Made by a program: the position numbers and the translations under genes
Notes under the pieces: generated by a model
Database searches by the model: none
Seen by the model: only the letters and a program-made list of their open reading frames with translations
What the model was told of the DNA's origin: nothing
Part shown: positions 24,580 to 38,700 of the stretch, in pieces
How the letters are laid out: every line of letters begins with the position of its first letter
How positions within the stretch are numbered: position 1 is the stretch's first letter
Assembly: GCA_017454915.1 (NCBI GenBank)
Contig: JAFTCC010000048.1
Coordinates: 1-63,626 of the forward strand
DNA length: 63,626 bases
Origin: Paludibacteraceae bacterium
GTDB lineage: Bacteria > Bacteroidota > Bacteroidia > Bacteroidales > Paludibacteraceae
Reading direction: 5' to 3'

Positions 24580-26748
24580 TTATCTGTTGCTGATAACCTT
24601 ATGCGTGGTGTTGTTGACGCGAACGACATAGTTGCCTGTTACATAAAGCGGAGTGGAGAATTCTGGTTGCGTGGCAGTGCTCTTATGCACAAGTTTACCT
24701 GTCGCACTGAAGACGGATATCTTGTCACCCCTCATTAGTCCTCTGATATTCAGCGTGCCATCGTGTGCGAAGACTATGAATTGTCTGTTTGTGGCATCTC
24801 CTACAGGCGCTCCGCCAAAACGGAGCAGGAAGCGGTCGTTGTCGCGCCCTGAATTTAGTGCTACAGTATAATTGCCTTCAAGCAAGTTTACGGTGCGGTT
24901 AAGTTTGCGGTCAATGAGCCATACATATTCATACTGACTATAAGCGTCAGCGTCGGGTAGGAAGAATGTAAACATGTTGTCTTGTGCGATGTTTACTCCG
25001 AGTGGAATGTCTGTTTCAGTCGGCGCCTGCCCAAGTAGTGACAGTGGAGTAGTCTTGGCAGTATTAAGGGCATAAAGTGAGTTGAGCTCTTCGTTGAGCA
25101 TCCACTTCACGCCGTCGCGGCCAATCACATAATGTATGTTTTTGTCAGCATTTTCGTCGGGATAGATGTCAATTACATCGCCGTAACTACGCTTGCTTTC
25201 GGATGTCGTTTCCATTTCACGTAACTCGTCGTTGTTTTGTGCTACCGGCATGAGCGGCGAGCCTGCCGGCGCCATGATGATTTGTTTTCTTCCTGGCGTG
25301 TCGTTTGGCGCAAGGCTGTAGAACGGCAATGCGAATTTAAGTGGTTCGATGGCGCCTTGTGTGGCAGTCTGTGTGAAGAACGCCTCGCCCAATGGTATTG
25401 TTGAACCTGACAGCCATGACTGACGGGTTATGACTTGCTCTGGCGCTAAAATAGACCGGTATTCGCCTGTCGCACCGTTCATCAGATAGAACAGGTGTGG
25501 CATATCCATGGCGTATGAGTAGTCGTATTCGAGCGAGGTGTTGTAGTCCGACACGAGGTAGGGTTGTCCTTTGAGATTCCAACCCATGTCTTCGGCACGG
25601 GTAAAGTTGAGGGTATTGCCGTTCTCGCCTCCCGTGCGGTTGTCATATTGTGTGAGCACCACCGTTTTATCTTCGCCGTCTTCCGTATAAACGTATTCTG
25701 ATGCCGTGTTGCTCCAAGCCGTAAAGCGTAGCGTGGTGTCGGCTTGTAGTGTTCCGAAGTCGAGCATCCAACCCTGCGACGGGCCTTGGCTGTCTTCAAC
25801 ATTTTCCCAGCACTGTGACTGGTCGGTCTGGAACCGGTAGTTATATGCTGCCCTCTTTGCGCCGTTGTAATTATATGCTGTGAATGGCAGAGGCTTGATG
25901 TGCTGGGTCAGGCTGTCGGTAGAACTGTCGTATGTCGTCGAATAGTTATTGTTGACGTCCACTGGGTAGGGGAGTGCCATCAGTGCGTAGCGCTGGTTGG
26001 CGAACTTATGTTCTGTGGCAAGATAGCTCAGCCTCATGACATTGCCTTGCCCGTAGAGCGAGGCGCCGCTTGCCAACATCGTGTATGCCGGACGGAAGGC
26101 GTTTTCGAGGTTGAACAGTTGGACTAACGAGTCTGCGTCGTTCACGTCATAGTCCAGTACAAGCGAAGCGTCGTCCATCACGTAAAGCACAGAACCGTCG
26201 TGCGGATACATATTGCCGCCATAGTTGAGTGTGAATGCGCTGCGTTTTGCGGCAAGGTCTTCAGCAGTGACTTCAGGATTGTCGCCGGAGTACTGGTTGG
26301 TGAGGTTGGTGGCATGCGTTACTGTGTTGTTGAGCACTTTCCACGTTTCAAGTCCTCCTACATCAATCGTGTTAATCTTACGCGGATTACCGAGCACATC
26401 CCTGTCGTTCTTGAAATCAATATCCCTGCTGTAGTCCGCGAACAGGCTATTTACCAGAGCATCGTTAGCGGCAGAATCGGCAACGCCGAACAAAGCATTC
26501 TCAAGACCTGAGTTGATGAGCGATGACTGTTCGTGAAGTTGATAATGCAGCTGTTGATATTGCGTAAGGTATGCAGGCAGTTGATAAGCATTAGATGTGT
26601 TGAGATAAGGAGCGAATTGAGCTGTAACTGTGTTGCACCTTACGAATGCGTCTGCATTGTTGCGCGAAGTGTCTGCGTCGGCAGTATTGACGGTAATGCT
26701 GTTGACAATAGATTTGTTGCGTGCGTTGGCGGCGTTAACGGCCAGTTG
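24580..26748 (-). pseudogene. C-terminal part of the giant beta-helix protein, beyond an in-frame TGA
   Basis: The frame continues directly from the giant gene after TGA 26749-26751 for 722 codons without another stop: QLAVNAANARNKSIVNSITV follows the stop, and the text remains in the same style. A TTG at 26491-26493 could be read as a start but has no promoter and falls in mid-domain. The end is a T9SS type A sorting domain (GLMRGDKISVFSATGKLVH, then VTGNYVVRVN and THKVISNR). As it stands the piece has no signal peptide and cannot be exported. It would be the natural C-terminus of a 4886-aa protein if the TGA (probably from CGA, Arg) were read through or is a sequence error. Confidence 0.75.
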
Positions 26749-29700
26749 TCAGGCATGGTTTGTAACCACGGTGGTGTTAAGCATCAAACCATTGTTGCCG
26801 ATTTTAACGATTTCTGGCGCACTGTTGCCATATATTAATGTGTTGTAGAGAAGACCTGAGTTGAGGTTGACGATAGGTTTGTCGGACAGAGTGTATCCGG
26901 TTATGGCTGCGTTGCGCAACACGATTTTTCCGCTACTTAAGTCAATCGGCGTTTCGTCTATTGCACTTCCGCCTTTTGTAAATAAGAAGCCGTCGAAAAT
27001 GCTTTCGCTGGTGGTGCCTTCGTCAAGCGATTGCAGCGAGTTGATGCGAGTGGGGTTGGCATAAGGCGAAGCGATACCTTGGCGCACGGCCTTAACCTCG
27101 TTGACAAACCTGCGGCACTCGGCATTGGAATAAGCCAGTAATTCCTGGTTGAGAATGACAGTGTCGTTGAAGTTTTGCGGTAGGCTTCCGTAAACCGAAA
27201 CGCCGTCGCGTGCTATTATATCCCGCTCGTCTTCCGAGTCGTAAGTTCCTTTCACGAATACGTAGGAGCGTCGTGTTTCCTCATCAAGGTTTTTATTGAG
27301 GTAGGAGTACACGGCAGCCACGTCAATTGCATTTTGCAGTTGCCCTTGTCCAAACGAGCGTTGCCATGAAGATCCATCGCCAGCCATCACTGCCGGTTTG
27401 GTGGGTTGCACGTAGAGCACCCTTTGCAGAATAGCCCGGCACTCGTATGCTCCGCGTTCCATGCCTCCGCCCATGACACGCGTCTTGCCCGACAGGTCAG
27501 TGTCTTCTGACACATCGCTGATGTCGTGGTGCATTCCTACGGCGCGGCGCCAATAGATTTCTTGCGGCTCATTGGGATATTGCCGCGCAAAGACAAGGTT
27601 GGCATACACGCTTGTTGGCGCCATATTCATAGTCCTAACCGCCGGATTGAGATGGAAATCGCGCTGGAGCATGTCTTCTGTAGTCGTTGCCGAAGGCAGA
27701 GGCTTAACAAAGTTAGGTCCGTAGAAGACATCGGTGTTGAGGTATGAGAGCGACTGATTGCCATAATCAGCATCATTGTCAAACAGGCGGTACACGGCAT
27801 TATTGGTAATTCTGGCGTTGGTGGCTGTGGTTGCGCCTTTGACGTAATTAGTAGAACCGATAGATAGTTGCGTTAGTGTGTCGTTAAGCAGGTCGTCACA
27901 CCATATCAGCGAGTTATGTATTTCGGCTTCTGGATAATGGATGACAATGTGCCCGTCGTTGAGGGCGAATGTCGAATTGACGATTTTGACGTTATTGGGC
28001 ACTTCCTCAAGTCGCGTGCCTATGGCATTGTTAGGTATTGACGCGAAGATGGGGTTGCCTGCTCCGGAGTGGAATAATGAATTGACGATTAGGGAATATC
28101 CGCCGCCTTGGTCGATACGCAGTGCAGATGAGCGTTTTTGCGGATCGGATGTCCGCTGTCCATTATTGGTGAATATGCAGTTTGAAATAGTCAGTTTCGG
28201 GAGCTCTATTTTAGTGTTTTGGTCCACAACCTCGATGTGCGGATAGAGCGGGATGTCCATCTGTGGCGTGAGCATACCTTCAGACGAAATGTGTTGACGC
28301 TGGAAGCGATAGTAGATGGCTGCGCCGCCGTTGTCGTTAAGCCTGCTGGCGTTAATTCCATCGGTGAGGTCTTGAACAGAATACGGATTATGGAACGTTA
28401 TTCCGTCAAATGCCACTGGCACTACTGTTGTGTCGCGTTCAAAGTCGTGGGCACGGAAAGTGCGCCTCATGAATTTGCGCGTCATATCCTCAACAACCAC
28501 TATCTGGTTCAGAGCGTCAACAGGCGCGTTGTCCCTCATTTCGAAAATGGTGGGATATTTTTCAATATCACGTCCCTCCTCTTTCGACTGTGTGCTCCAT
28601 CCGCCAAGGAACGACAGTGATGGTATGGAATATGCGGTTTCGTTGGTGGCGTAATCGGGCAGGTAGAGGCTTAGGTAGTCAGTCGGCATCGACACCATGA
28701 AGGTATAGCGGTTCTGATACAATGTTTGTGGCGCGTACGTTCCTCCGAGCAGGCACACATACTTATGGTGGTTATTGTGCGACTGCAGCAGCAAGTCAAT
28801 TGCGTCTTGCAACCTGTCGGTGGCTTTCTCCCACGTGGTGCCGTCGGCTATGATGTCGTTGCGTGGATTGTTTGTTACCCATATTGTGTCAATCTCGTTA
28901 CCCGGCAGGCGTAGTTGCACATACTGGTACTCATAAATGCCCATGTCGATATACACTGAGTCTTCGCCGTGCTTTGGATAAGATGATATGCGCATCATCT
29001 GGTTTTGCACATTGTCGCCCTCACGCGTATATTTCATATAGTGCTGTGTGCCTACTGGAGCCAGTTCCCAGTCAAACTTGTTTTGGTAGAATTGGCTGAA
29101 GAAGTTATAGAGCGCAAGGTCGTCAGTCTTTTCAAACTGTGCTGTATCAAGTCCATAGACGGGGAATGCTCCTCCAAGCGGGAATGCTGTCGCAGCTTCT
29201 GCTGAGTCGCTGTAGTGAAGCGGCGGATTGTGGGTGTCTTCGGTGTTTTCCCACCAGTCCACATTACGCTTAACTTTTTGCTTTATGAAGCCCCAGCCCT
29301 GATCCGTTGTTATATTGAGCCTCGACATCAACCAGTCGGCTGTTTCTTCATATCCGTCAATGCCGGCTATGTTAGACGGTTGAACGAAATGCAATCCGGT
29401 TGTGGCATCGTTGTCTTTAGAAATCTGCACGTTGTGGCTTCCCTTCAGCAGGGTAAACAAATTTGCAAGATTGGCTTGTCCGTCATTTTTTGTTGGCAGT
29501 GGCATTGCCCTATATTCCTGCATTGTCGATATTTCTTCTGGTTTGACGAACATGTCAGGCCTTGGTTTAGCCACTCCCAAGCCTTTCTTATCCTCGTATG
29601 CGCTAAAGTAAACGCCCTCCATTTTATCTGCCAGTGTGCGCAGTTCATCAAGCTTTGCGCTTGTTTGAGATGAGAGGTAGTTGTCGTCCTGCAAGTCCTT

Positions 29701-32700
29701 ATACTCACCGTAGATCTGGTTATAGCGCGCGAGGTCATCTTTCTCATAGTGCATTATTCCGTCAATCTGGTGGCTGTACTTGGCTTTGAAGATACTTTTG
29801 GCCTCGTTGGAGGCATTAGTTTTGTCTATGCCTGTAGCTTCATTGCCCCAGAACAGGCAGTTGACGGCAAAGTGCATTGAGTCTGCCACTGAATACCGGG
29901 CATTGCTTTGGAAATTGAAAATTGCAGGATAGGCGACAGCCTTGTTCTTAACGAAGTGGCAGTTTAACGCCCTCACTTGGCTGTGCTGTGCTGCAGAGAT
30001 TACGCCTCCGAAACCTTGTCTTACGTCAGCGTCAACAATATATTCGTCTGATTCGCTGTCAATAACGATGGGATAATCGCCGCGCCGCGCTTCATTGTTG
30101 TCGAACAAACAGTTGGTAACTCCGCAATAAGCATTTGTGGCTATGCATCCGCCGGCAGACCATGGGATGAGCGACTGCCCAAGTTTGGTCATTGGACCTT
30201 GCGAATAGTTCTGCACAAAGTGGCATCCGAATATGTTAAGGTCGCCGTTGCTGTAGATGGCTCCGCCGTTGGCTGCCATGTTGTCTTTGAACTGGCTGTT
30301 GCGAACGATGAGCGGTATGTTGTATTTTGCAGGCTCAGTTACGTTGGGTATGGAATAGTCGAGTTCGTCAAAGACGCGTGTCCAGTTGCCGTCAACAAAA
30401 ATGCCTCCGCCACGGAAATACGTCTTGCGCTGGTAGGGGTGTTCCTCATAGTCAACGCTGTCGATATGGTTGGCATATCCGCCCTCGATAAACAGACCGT
30501 CGAGAATGATGGTTCGCGCCACCTTTGACTGCTGGCACTCATACTTGTAATTGGCAGTGTCGCCTTCTGCTATCGGGTTGGAGAGTTTGCCCGTAGATTG
30601 GTTATATTGTCTGAACTTCAGCGGCAGGGCGCCAAGTTTGCTGCTGTCGGCATAGCAGGTAATAACGTGATAGACGTGTGTGGCCTCTTCGTTTGCCAAG
30701 GTGTTGCCGGATAGCACAGAGCGTTTTTCAAATTCCCATGGTTCGATAACGGAGTTTTTGTTATAGTCCTCCATGATCCTGTCTTCACAGATTTGCTGTG
30801 TGCTTGCGTTGTGCAGCGTATAGGTTCCGGCGTCAGTTACGACTTGGAGGCTGTCAGTGCCGCCAAGCGGGCTGTCCATGTAATAGCGGTAAAAGTAGCC
30901 TAACTGGCTGTAGTTGTGTCCCTTGCCGGTATGGTCCAAACCGCCCACCACGGTAACGCACTCAGGTATGCAGAACGTGTTGGTGCGGATTTGGTTTTCC
31001 TCGCCATAGGCATTCTTAAATGGTACATACTCGCCTTGCTCAAGGAATACCTCGAACCTCCTGTTGCGGTACTGCGGCTCTTTCTTTCGCAGGGCTATGA
31101 TATAGTTGAACGCGTCGCCAAGGCGGTGGAACGGGTTAAGGAAACTGGAGCCCATCTGCCTGTACATAAGCGATGTCTCGTCGGTGTGCGTGTTATCTTG
31201 CAGGGCGCGTGCGGCGTCTGACTCGAGCTGGTCAGTGTGCACAACGTAAATGCGGTACATCACACGCGAGAAGTCGGGCTTGATGATGTATGAGCGGTTG
31301 ACAACACGGGCTCCTATTTCGATAAAGTCATTGTCTTTGATGTTAAGAGTGTCATGCCAGTAATATGGCCTTTGAATACCCGGGTAGTCCCACCTGAGTC
31401 GGCTCAATCCGGCGATATCTGTCGAGTCGAGCGTGGGGAACTGCACCGAGAGGCTACGCCATTGCGCATAGGTCATGCCGGCACGCGCAAGCGTGGATGA
31501 CATCTCTATTGGGTAGTAAAGCACGTCGTCGAACGGGTCTTGTCTGTCCCAACGGACACCTTCTTTTTCTGTCGCCGAAAGTTCTATGTTGCCCAAGCCC
31601 TCAATTCGCCTTACTTCCACACCGCAGAACACGAACGGGAAGTCGGCGTTAGCTGCTATTTCTGATGGCGAGAACTGTCCGGCTACGTTTGCGAAGTCGT
31701 TGGAGGTGTTTTTCCAGAACACGGAAGAGTTAGCCCTCAAGTTGCTGTCAAACCACACGCCTCCGGCGCGGGTTGAAGCGCTGTTATGGCATATTGTTGA
31801 TGACAAAATTCGCGCATAAGTGCTGCTGTTGGTGATGTTGTCATCGGGCTGTTCCACATATATTCCGCCTCCGATGCCTGCCGAGTTGTTTTTCACTATC
31901 GTTCCGCTGACTAATGCTCCGGGTTTGAGATACAGTCCTCCGCCGTATGCCATCGCGATGTTGTTTTGCACCACGCAGTTTCTGATATGCGCATATTCCG
32001 TCACCACCGCCGCTGCGCCATAGCGGTCGTCAGGGTCGGGCGAGTTGGCATATCCGTCTTGAATGAAAATGCCGTCAAGCACTGCTCGGTCGCGCTCGTC
32101 TGTGAGCACACTCATCTGACCGCCCTCTGTTTCGTCTTCGTTCTTGAGAATAAATTCGTCGTAGTCAAATAGGTCTTCGGTAAATGTAACGACATGGTAC
32201 ATTTTACCGGCGGCTCCTGTTACGGACTGCGATATTCCGGAGAATACAGTGCGGAAGGTCAACGGGTCACGCTCATCCACCACTCCGAGTGGACCGCTTT
32301 CAATTGCGGCTTTGTATGCCTCCCAGTCATAAGTGGAAGTCTTAGTGACATTGCCTGTCACGCTGTCCGTCAGATGCCAAAAGTCTGTGGTGTATCCTCC
32401 GAGCAACTGCACTCCGTGAGGCACGATGAACGAGTAGTCAAGCGGGTTGTCGGAGTAATTGGCAACGCTGAACTTTGTGGAACGCGTCGGAATGTATGTG
32501 TCAGGTGTTGCAGTGCTGAATTTTGTATTGATGGAGTCACCTGCCAGGCGCACCTGCACTATCCAACTCTTGTCGGGTTGAGCGCTGACGGGCGTGTCGT
32601 TGACTTGCTGATAACGCTCAAGGGTCGTGAGGGCGTGTTTATACCGGCCTGCGGCATCAATCACAAGCTGGAGTTTTTGCTTACAAGCAGCGTTAAGCGG

Positions 32701-35700
32701 TGAGTTGGCGTTGGCGTTACCTAACGGATTGCCGTTATGCGAAACGTAGTAAATGGCATAACCGGGGTGCGAAATGGTGTCAGGCAATATGAATTTTGTC
32801 CCGTCATATTCGTATGCGCCTATGTCAATCTGGCAGTCTTTGATACGGTCTGTGAAAGTCACATCATTATTAGGCAGAACAACATCTTTTACGCTGTTAT
32901 ACACAAACATATTTTGAATTTGTGCATCTGAATATCCCTTTTGATTTAAGGCAGTATAGAAATTACCATTGAAATCTTCTGTTCCGTGGTTGACGCAGAT
33001 GGAATTGGAATTGAGCCTGAAGTCGTTAGTGTTGCGCGAATTTCCTGTATACACTCCATTTGTCACGTCTGCTGCAAATGGAGAGTTTGACGCAGACGGC
33101 GCGACACCATTGAAGTAGATGTTGTTTATGCCGTAATTATTTTTATCTCCTGTTTGTGTTCCCCAGTTGCCAACATTTCGGTTTGTGGCATCGTTGGGCT
33201 GTTTAACTGCGGACTGGATATAGCAATGAAGGAATGGATTCACGTTTTGATAGCCAGTGTTGCGGTCACGGATTGCAATACCGTTATTGCCATATATAAT
33301 GGTATTGGCAACGAATAAGTTTGGGTTTGAAGCTGTCGCCAAGGATATGGCACCTCCGCTATATTGACCACCCTCTTTAAGGTTGCATGTATTGTAGGCT
33401 ACAGTGTTGTTATAGAATTGTCCTACACAGAACCCTAGTCCACCGGCGGATCCTTCAGAATAGTTGTTGGCAAATAGCGAATTAAAACATGTTCCCTCAT
33501 ACATAAACATGCCGCCGGCAAATATTTGTGCCTGTGTAATTGCGGTACCACGAGTTGAAGTGTTGTTAAGCACGAAGCAACCTTCAATAGTAGATGTTGC
33601 CCCGTCACAAAAGATACCTCCACCTTTCACATTTCGGCAGGCTGAAACATTATCAATAACAACGCAGTTTTGCAAGTGCGCACCTTCATACATATTGACG
33701 CCCGCACCTCCGCCATGAGCCATACCTTCGTCATGAAGAAAACCGTGACGGATTGTGAAACCATCCCAATATACATCACTATAAGAGACATAATGACTAT
33801 CTTCTTTTTTAGTGTATGTTGATGCTGTCCGCAAATCTTTAACAGTTCCAGTTGAGCGGTCTGTATGGGGTAGTTCATCGCTTGAATAAGCATTACCCAT
33901 ATTGACAGGATCTCCAATGCCGCCGCCACCGTAGGTTGGCACGCATATGTCAGGCATAGTCAGCACCCGTTTGCGCAGTGTTGTGCGGTGGGTTTGTGTA
34001 ACGTAGTTTGAAATGGTTCTTGCTTGTGGGGCCGATGTGGCGGTTACGGTTTTGTTTTCACTGGTGTTTGCAAGAATATAGTCCTGCCCATCGACGGTAT
34101 ATAGATGGACATTTGACATAAGCACAAACCTATAGTTTAACTTAGTTTTATCTCCGTTTGATCCCAATGTGGCAGGTGAAGCAGGATCCACGTCCTTTGT
34201 TCCAGGCGCTGATTTAATGCGAATAGTCAAATCACCGGTGGCGGGTTGAGTAAAATCAAATTCGTATCGTCTCAATTTACCACCTTTGCAATAAACTGGC
34301 TGTTGAGCAAGCGTATCACCATTTGAGGCAAGTATGTAGAATGTGATTCCGGTATTTACCTCATTAGGGTAGTTGTGATAGTATGCCCCCATGTCAATCT
34401 GTAAACGGTAAGGACCGGCAGGCACATTTTTCATTGTCTGCCAAACACTCATAGTGTTCATAACGCCCTGTAACTGCATACCGCGGGGTACAGAGCCTAT
34501 TGTGTTATTAGATGCATCTACAACATCTTTTGCGCTGTCAAACCTGAAACTGCTGTAATAAATGTTATTTGATCTGTCTTCATAAACCAGTTCCCAACTT
34601 TGGTTTTTGTCACTTGTCTGTTTCCATGGAGAGCCAAAATACTGATACACCACATGCTGACCCGATGTCCAAGTAACCCCACCGAAATCCTCATCACTTG
34701 TTACAAAGTAATTTGCCGTATTTCCATTCTTGTCTATCTTAGTTCTTTTTGCAAAGACATTGTTTCCTGATTGTCCGGACATGTACATGTCATGGTATCG
34801 GATATAGGTTGTTGAAACGTCGGTCGTGGCAACAGACCATGTGTAAGTGTTGTTTCTTGATATTGTGGCTTCCTCTATGGTTTCGGTATCGCTTATTATG
34901 TCGAGAGAATAGTCATCGTCCCAATATTTGATAGCATCTTCGTTGAGCAGGTGATTGCCGCTTTGTATGGGTTTTACATCTGAAATCTGCAATATTGTTT
35001 CGTAGTCACTTGGGTCTAAATCTTTGGCAGCCTTTGCTTTTGGAATGCTAATCACATTCGACATCAGCGCCTGTCGTTCTGACATTCCTGGGGTCGCATA
35101 TTTGGTGGTAGGGAATCCACCCAACACGGTTACGCTGTCGCGCATGATGAAACCTTTGTAGTCGGTGTATTTACCTGCTCCAACCCATACCTGCACAGAA
35201 TCTTTGTGAAATGTTTTGTTTACACGTGAGGCCTGTTCCACTGCATATTGTAATCCGCCGACGTAACGCTCCGCTCTGTTGTTGTTAATCCAACCATTCG
35301 CCTGAACGGCCGCAATAAAATCAGTAACCGCTGGATATGAGTTAGGTGTCCCCGTATATGGATTTGCTCTCCAGAAAGTGCGTGAAGCACCAGAAAATTC
35401 GCCGTAAGGATAGCGGGTGTCATTTTCATATCTAGGCGTAAATCCAGATATGGGAGTGCTGCTAACAGGTGTACTGACTGATGTCGTTTCCTCAAAAGTA
35501 TTTGTTGTTACTTCATTATCATTAGGTCCACCTATATACGTGTTCTGTTCCGTGATGGTCGTGTTAGTTGTTAGCGTTGTGGTTACGCTTTCTGTCATTG
35601 CAGTAATCCAGACCTTACCCCAACCGCCGCAGTATTTTGGGTCAGAGGTAAGAACGGGCGTGCCGCTATTATCAAGTATGCGGTCGCAGGTAATTTCGGG

Positions 35701-38700
35701 GTCGATGTAGTCGCCAGCTGCGAGTGCCGGTCCTGCAACGTCATTAAGCAAATATACAGTGTTACCCGCTATGGCGTTTTCCCACGAAGAGCCGTCCATT
35801 TTGCCGGCACCGTAGGGCGTTACATAAACGACTTCTCCGAGTTTGGGCATGTTGGTGTTTTCTATTGCGCCTATATCAGGTGCGCCGCCGTAGTTGCGTC
35901 GCTCTGTGTCGCTGCGGTCATAGTCTTCCACATCTGTACGTGGCAGGTTGCTGCCGCCACGCTGGTTGGCTGATGCGGCATTAACGGCGGGGTTAGTGTT
36001 GAGGGGCATGTATGACACCGTGCCGCCAAACAAAGGCTTGTCGCTGTCAACCGAGTGCCCGACGTTACGCGAGGGGTTCATGAATACCGGATAGGTGGAA
36101 GCATTACGGTCTGTGCGGGTGAATATGCACTGGTTGTTCTTGACGCTATTGCTCGAAGGCATGACAATTTGCAGCGTGGAAGAATAGCCTGACGGCAAGA
36201 AGCCTGTGATATCGGGCTTGGTGAAGCCTTCAAGGAAAAAGCCGTGAGGCTGGGTGCTGTTTTCTACGTGTAGTTTGATGTCGGCGTCGAATATGTTGTG
36301 TGTTCCGAACACATATTCCTGGCCTTCCCTGTTGACAGACGTAACATTGGCTACTGCTCCGAGGTCGCCGCGGTTGTCAAGCACGCGGTCGCCATTGCAG
36401 AATATCAGGCTGTTATCAACCCTGATATATCCATGGTATGGTATTGTTCCGCTACCCGTTGTTGGTTTGTTGTCAGCCTTGAAGGGGTATCCGACGTTGT
36501 TAACCATGTCGCAGTGGTTCATGTCAATGTATGCCCTGCCGTTTGCTGTTATTACGCCATGAGACTCAGTTACCGTACTGCCAGCGACGGTGAAATCTGA
36601 TGTGTTATTACGCACTACGCAGTTGACCATGGTGAGGTCTGCATAGCACACGTCGCCATTAGCTTTTTGGTGTTCGCCGTTGACATATACCGCTGCGCCT
36701 TTAGGGGCAGAGTTGTTGGCAAGCACGCAGTTGCGCAACTGGTTGCCTACCATGTCGATACGTTTTTCGGGTGCAGTTGTCTCGTTGTTAACCAACACGC
36801 CGCCTCCCGCCATGATTGCTGCTGTCATGGCCAGATGATGGGCATTGCCGCTATGTAGTCTAAAACCGTCAATAACGGCATTTTCCGCATTGATGAATGT
36901 TACGACGTGCGCAGAGTTATTAGCGTATGCCTCATTGCCTGTCGCACCCATTATGTTGGCTGAAATTCGGGATATTATGTTTAGCGGGTCTCTCCCGGCA
37001 GTCGATGTGCCTGTGTTGGACTTGGGGTACGCGCCGTAAATTCTCATGTGCGACAGCACGCGGATAGAGGCTGTGCGCATTTCTCCGTCAAGATAGTTGC
37101 TGCGGCCGGCTGTTGTCATCTCGCCTTCCTTGACCAATATCTGCACGTTGTCGTAATTTGTGTAGCCGGTCACGTTGCCCTGCTCATCCCACGACGACGG
37201 CAACCGGTAATATGCCCTATGCCCTATAGCGGCATCGGGAACCTCTACCAGATACCATCTGAAATACATGAGCGCATCGCCGATTGACTGAAGGGAAGCC
37301 TCCCAGTTCATTCCTACCAAGTCTGGCTCGTAATATACGCCATTTTCAAACAGTCCAGTTCGATTAGGGTTTACGAAAAGCGTTGGAATAGGCTCTGTTT
37401 CGCCGCTCCTGTATTCCATTCCCTGTGGCGCAATCAGCGTATGGCGCGTTTTTTCGTTGGCGCGGACAAGCGCTCCAAGTGATGACACCGGCTCAAACGT
37501 GTTGCCGACAACTCCGTATGAGGTATGGGCATGACGTATCCATTTTGATGCGCCCTGCACAGCGTCGGTAACCTGCACACCTTTTTCGGCTAATGTCGTG
37601 TATGCTGTGGGGTGCCAGTTGCGTACAGGCTGGTATGCTTCGGGGTGAAGGTCAGGGTATGTTTGAGTGCCGTCGCCATCCTGAGTGAGAATACCGGATT
37701 TGTTGGTTGGTTTGGCAAAGCACGGATAGTTGGCAGGGATGTTGTTGATGGGGAAGTTGTTGCGCTCGAGTGTGAACACCATGTCTTTTGACACATTGGT
37801 CCAGTCGGTGATGTCATGGTTCATCAGTGCTGTGTGGTACACGAGGATTTCATCTTCTGCTCCTGCTCTCTGTTTTATCGAGGCAAATTGTATGTTGTTG
37901 TTGGCTTTACAGGTGTTACCCCAAAAGACTGAGTTGTAAATCAATCCGCAGTTACGGATATATATACCTCCTGAGCGTCCGTGACGTCGTCCGTAGTACA
38001 TCACATCGGGACCCATGCAGTCGTTGTTCATCACGGAGCAGTGGTTGAGTGTTCCGCCCTCGTCAAGGTATATGCCTCCTGCTTCTGCGTTAGCTGTGTT
38101 GTTGGTGATTACGGTAGCAGAGCAGAAAGGCGAGAAGTTGCTTATTTCGTCTGTTGGCACTGGTTCCCGTCCGTAGCGGGCTTTTATTATCTCTGCCCAC
38201 GGATAGTCGCCAGGCACGTGGCATATAGCGAGTCCGCCGCCGAGTCGTGCGCATGACTGGGTGAGGTAGCTGTGCTCGACGCTGCCGTCGTAGTCTATGT
38301 CCACCGCTCCGCCATATCCTTGCACAATACCGACGCCTGTCGCCTGACAGGTGTGCACATAGCAAAACTCCATACGTCCGCCGCCGTCCATATACACACC
38401 GCCGCCTCGCATCGTGGCGGAGCAATGTGATATAATGCAGTTGCGCAATTCGGAGCCGGCAACCATATACGCGCCGCCGCCATAGCTGGCGTGGCTGCGG
38501 ATGTTGGTCTGCCGCCAAGCAGCGTTGCCGTACATAATGGAACAGCCGTCAATCCACGCTTTGCGTTCAAGCGGGAGATAGTGGTGGGCAACAGAGTCCC
38601 TCGTAACAGGTATCTCACCGTTAGTGGCAAACCACACAACGTGGTAGGAGTTGGCAGGGTAGTAAGAATTAAAGCGTCCGCGAATACTGTCGTAAGTGAT

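Noticed and set aside
24580..26493. Independent 637-aa gene starting at TTG 26493
   Set aside because: The frame is continuous with the giant gene upstream of this TTG up to the TGA at 26749; no promoter or signal peptide supports a separate start.
26749..26751. Selenocysteine or stop-codon reassignment explaining the TGA
   Set aside because: No stop-to-amino-acid recoding is seen in the other genes, several of which end in TGA, and no SECIS-like hairpin was noticed just downstream.
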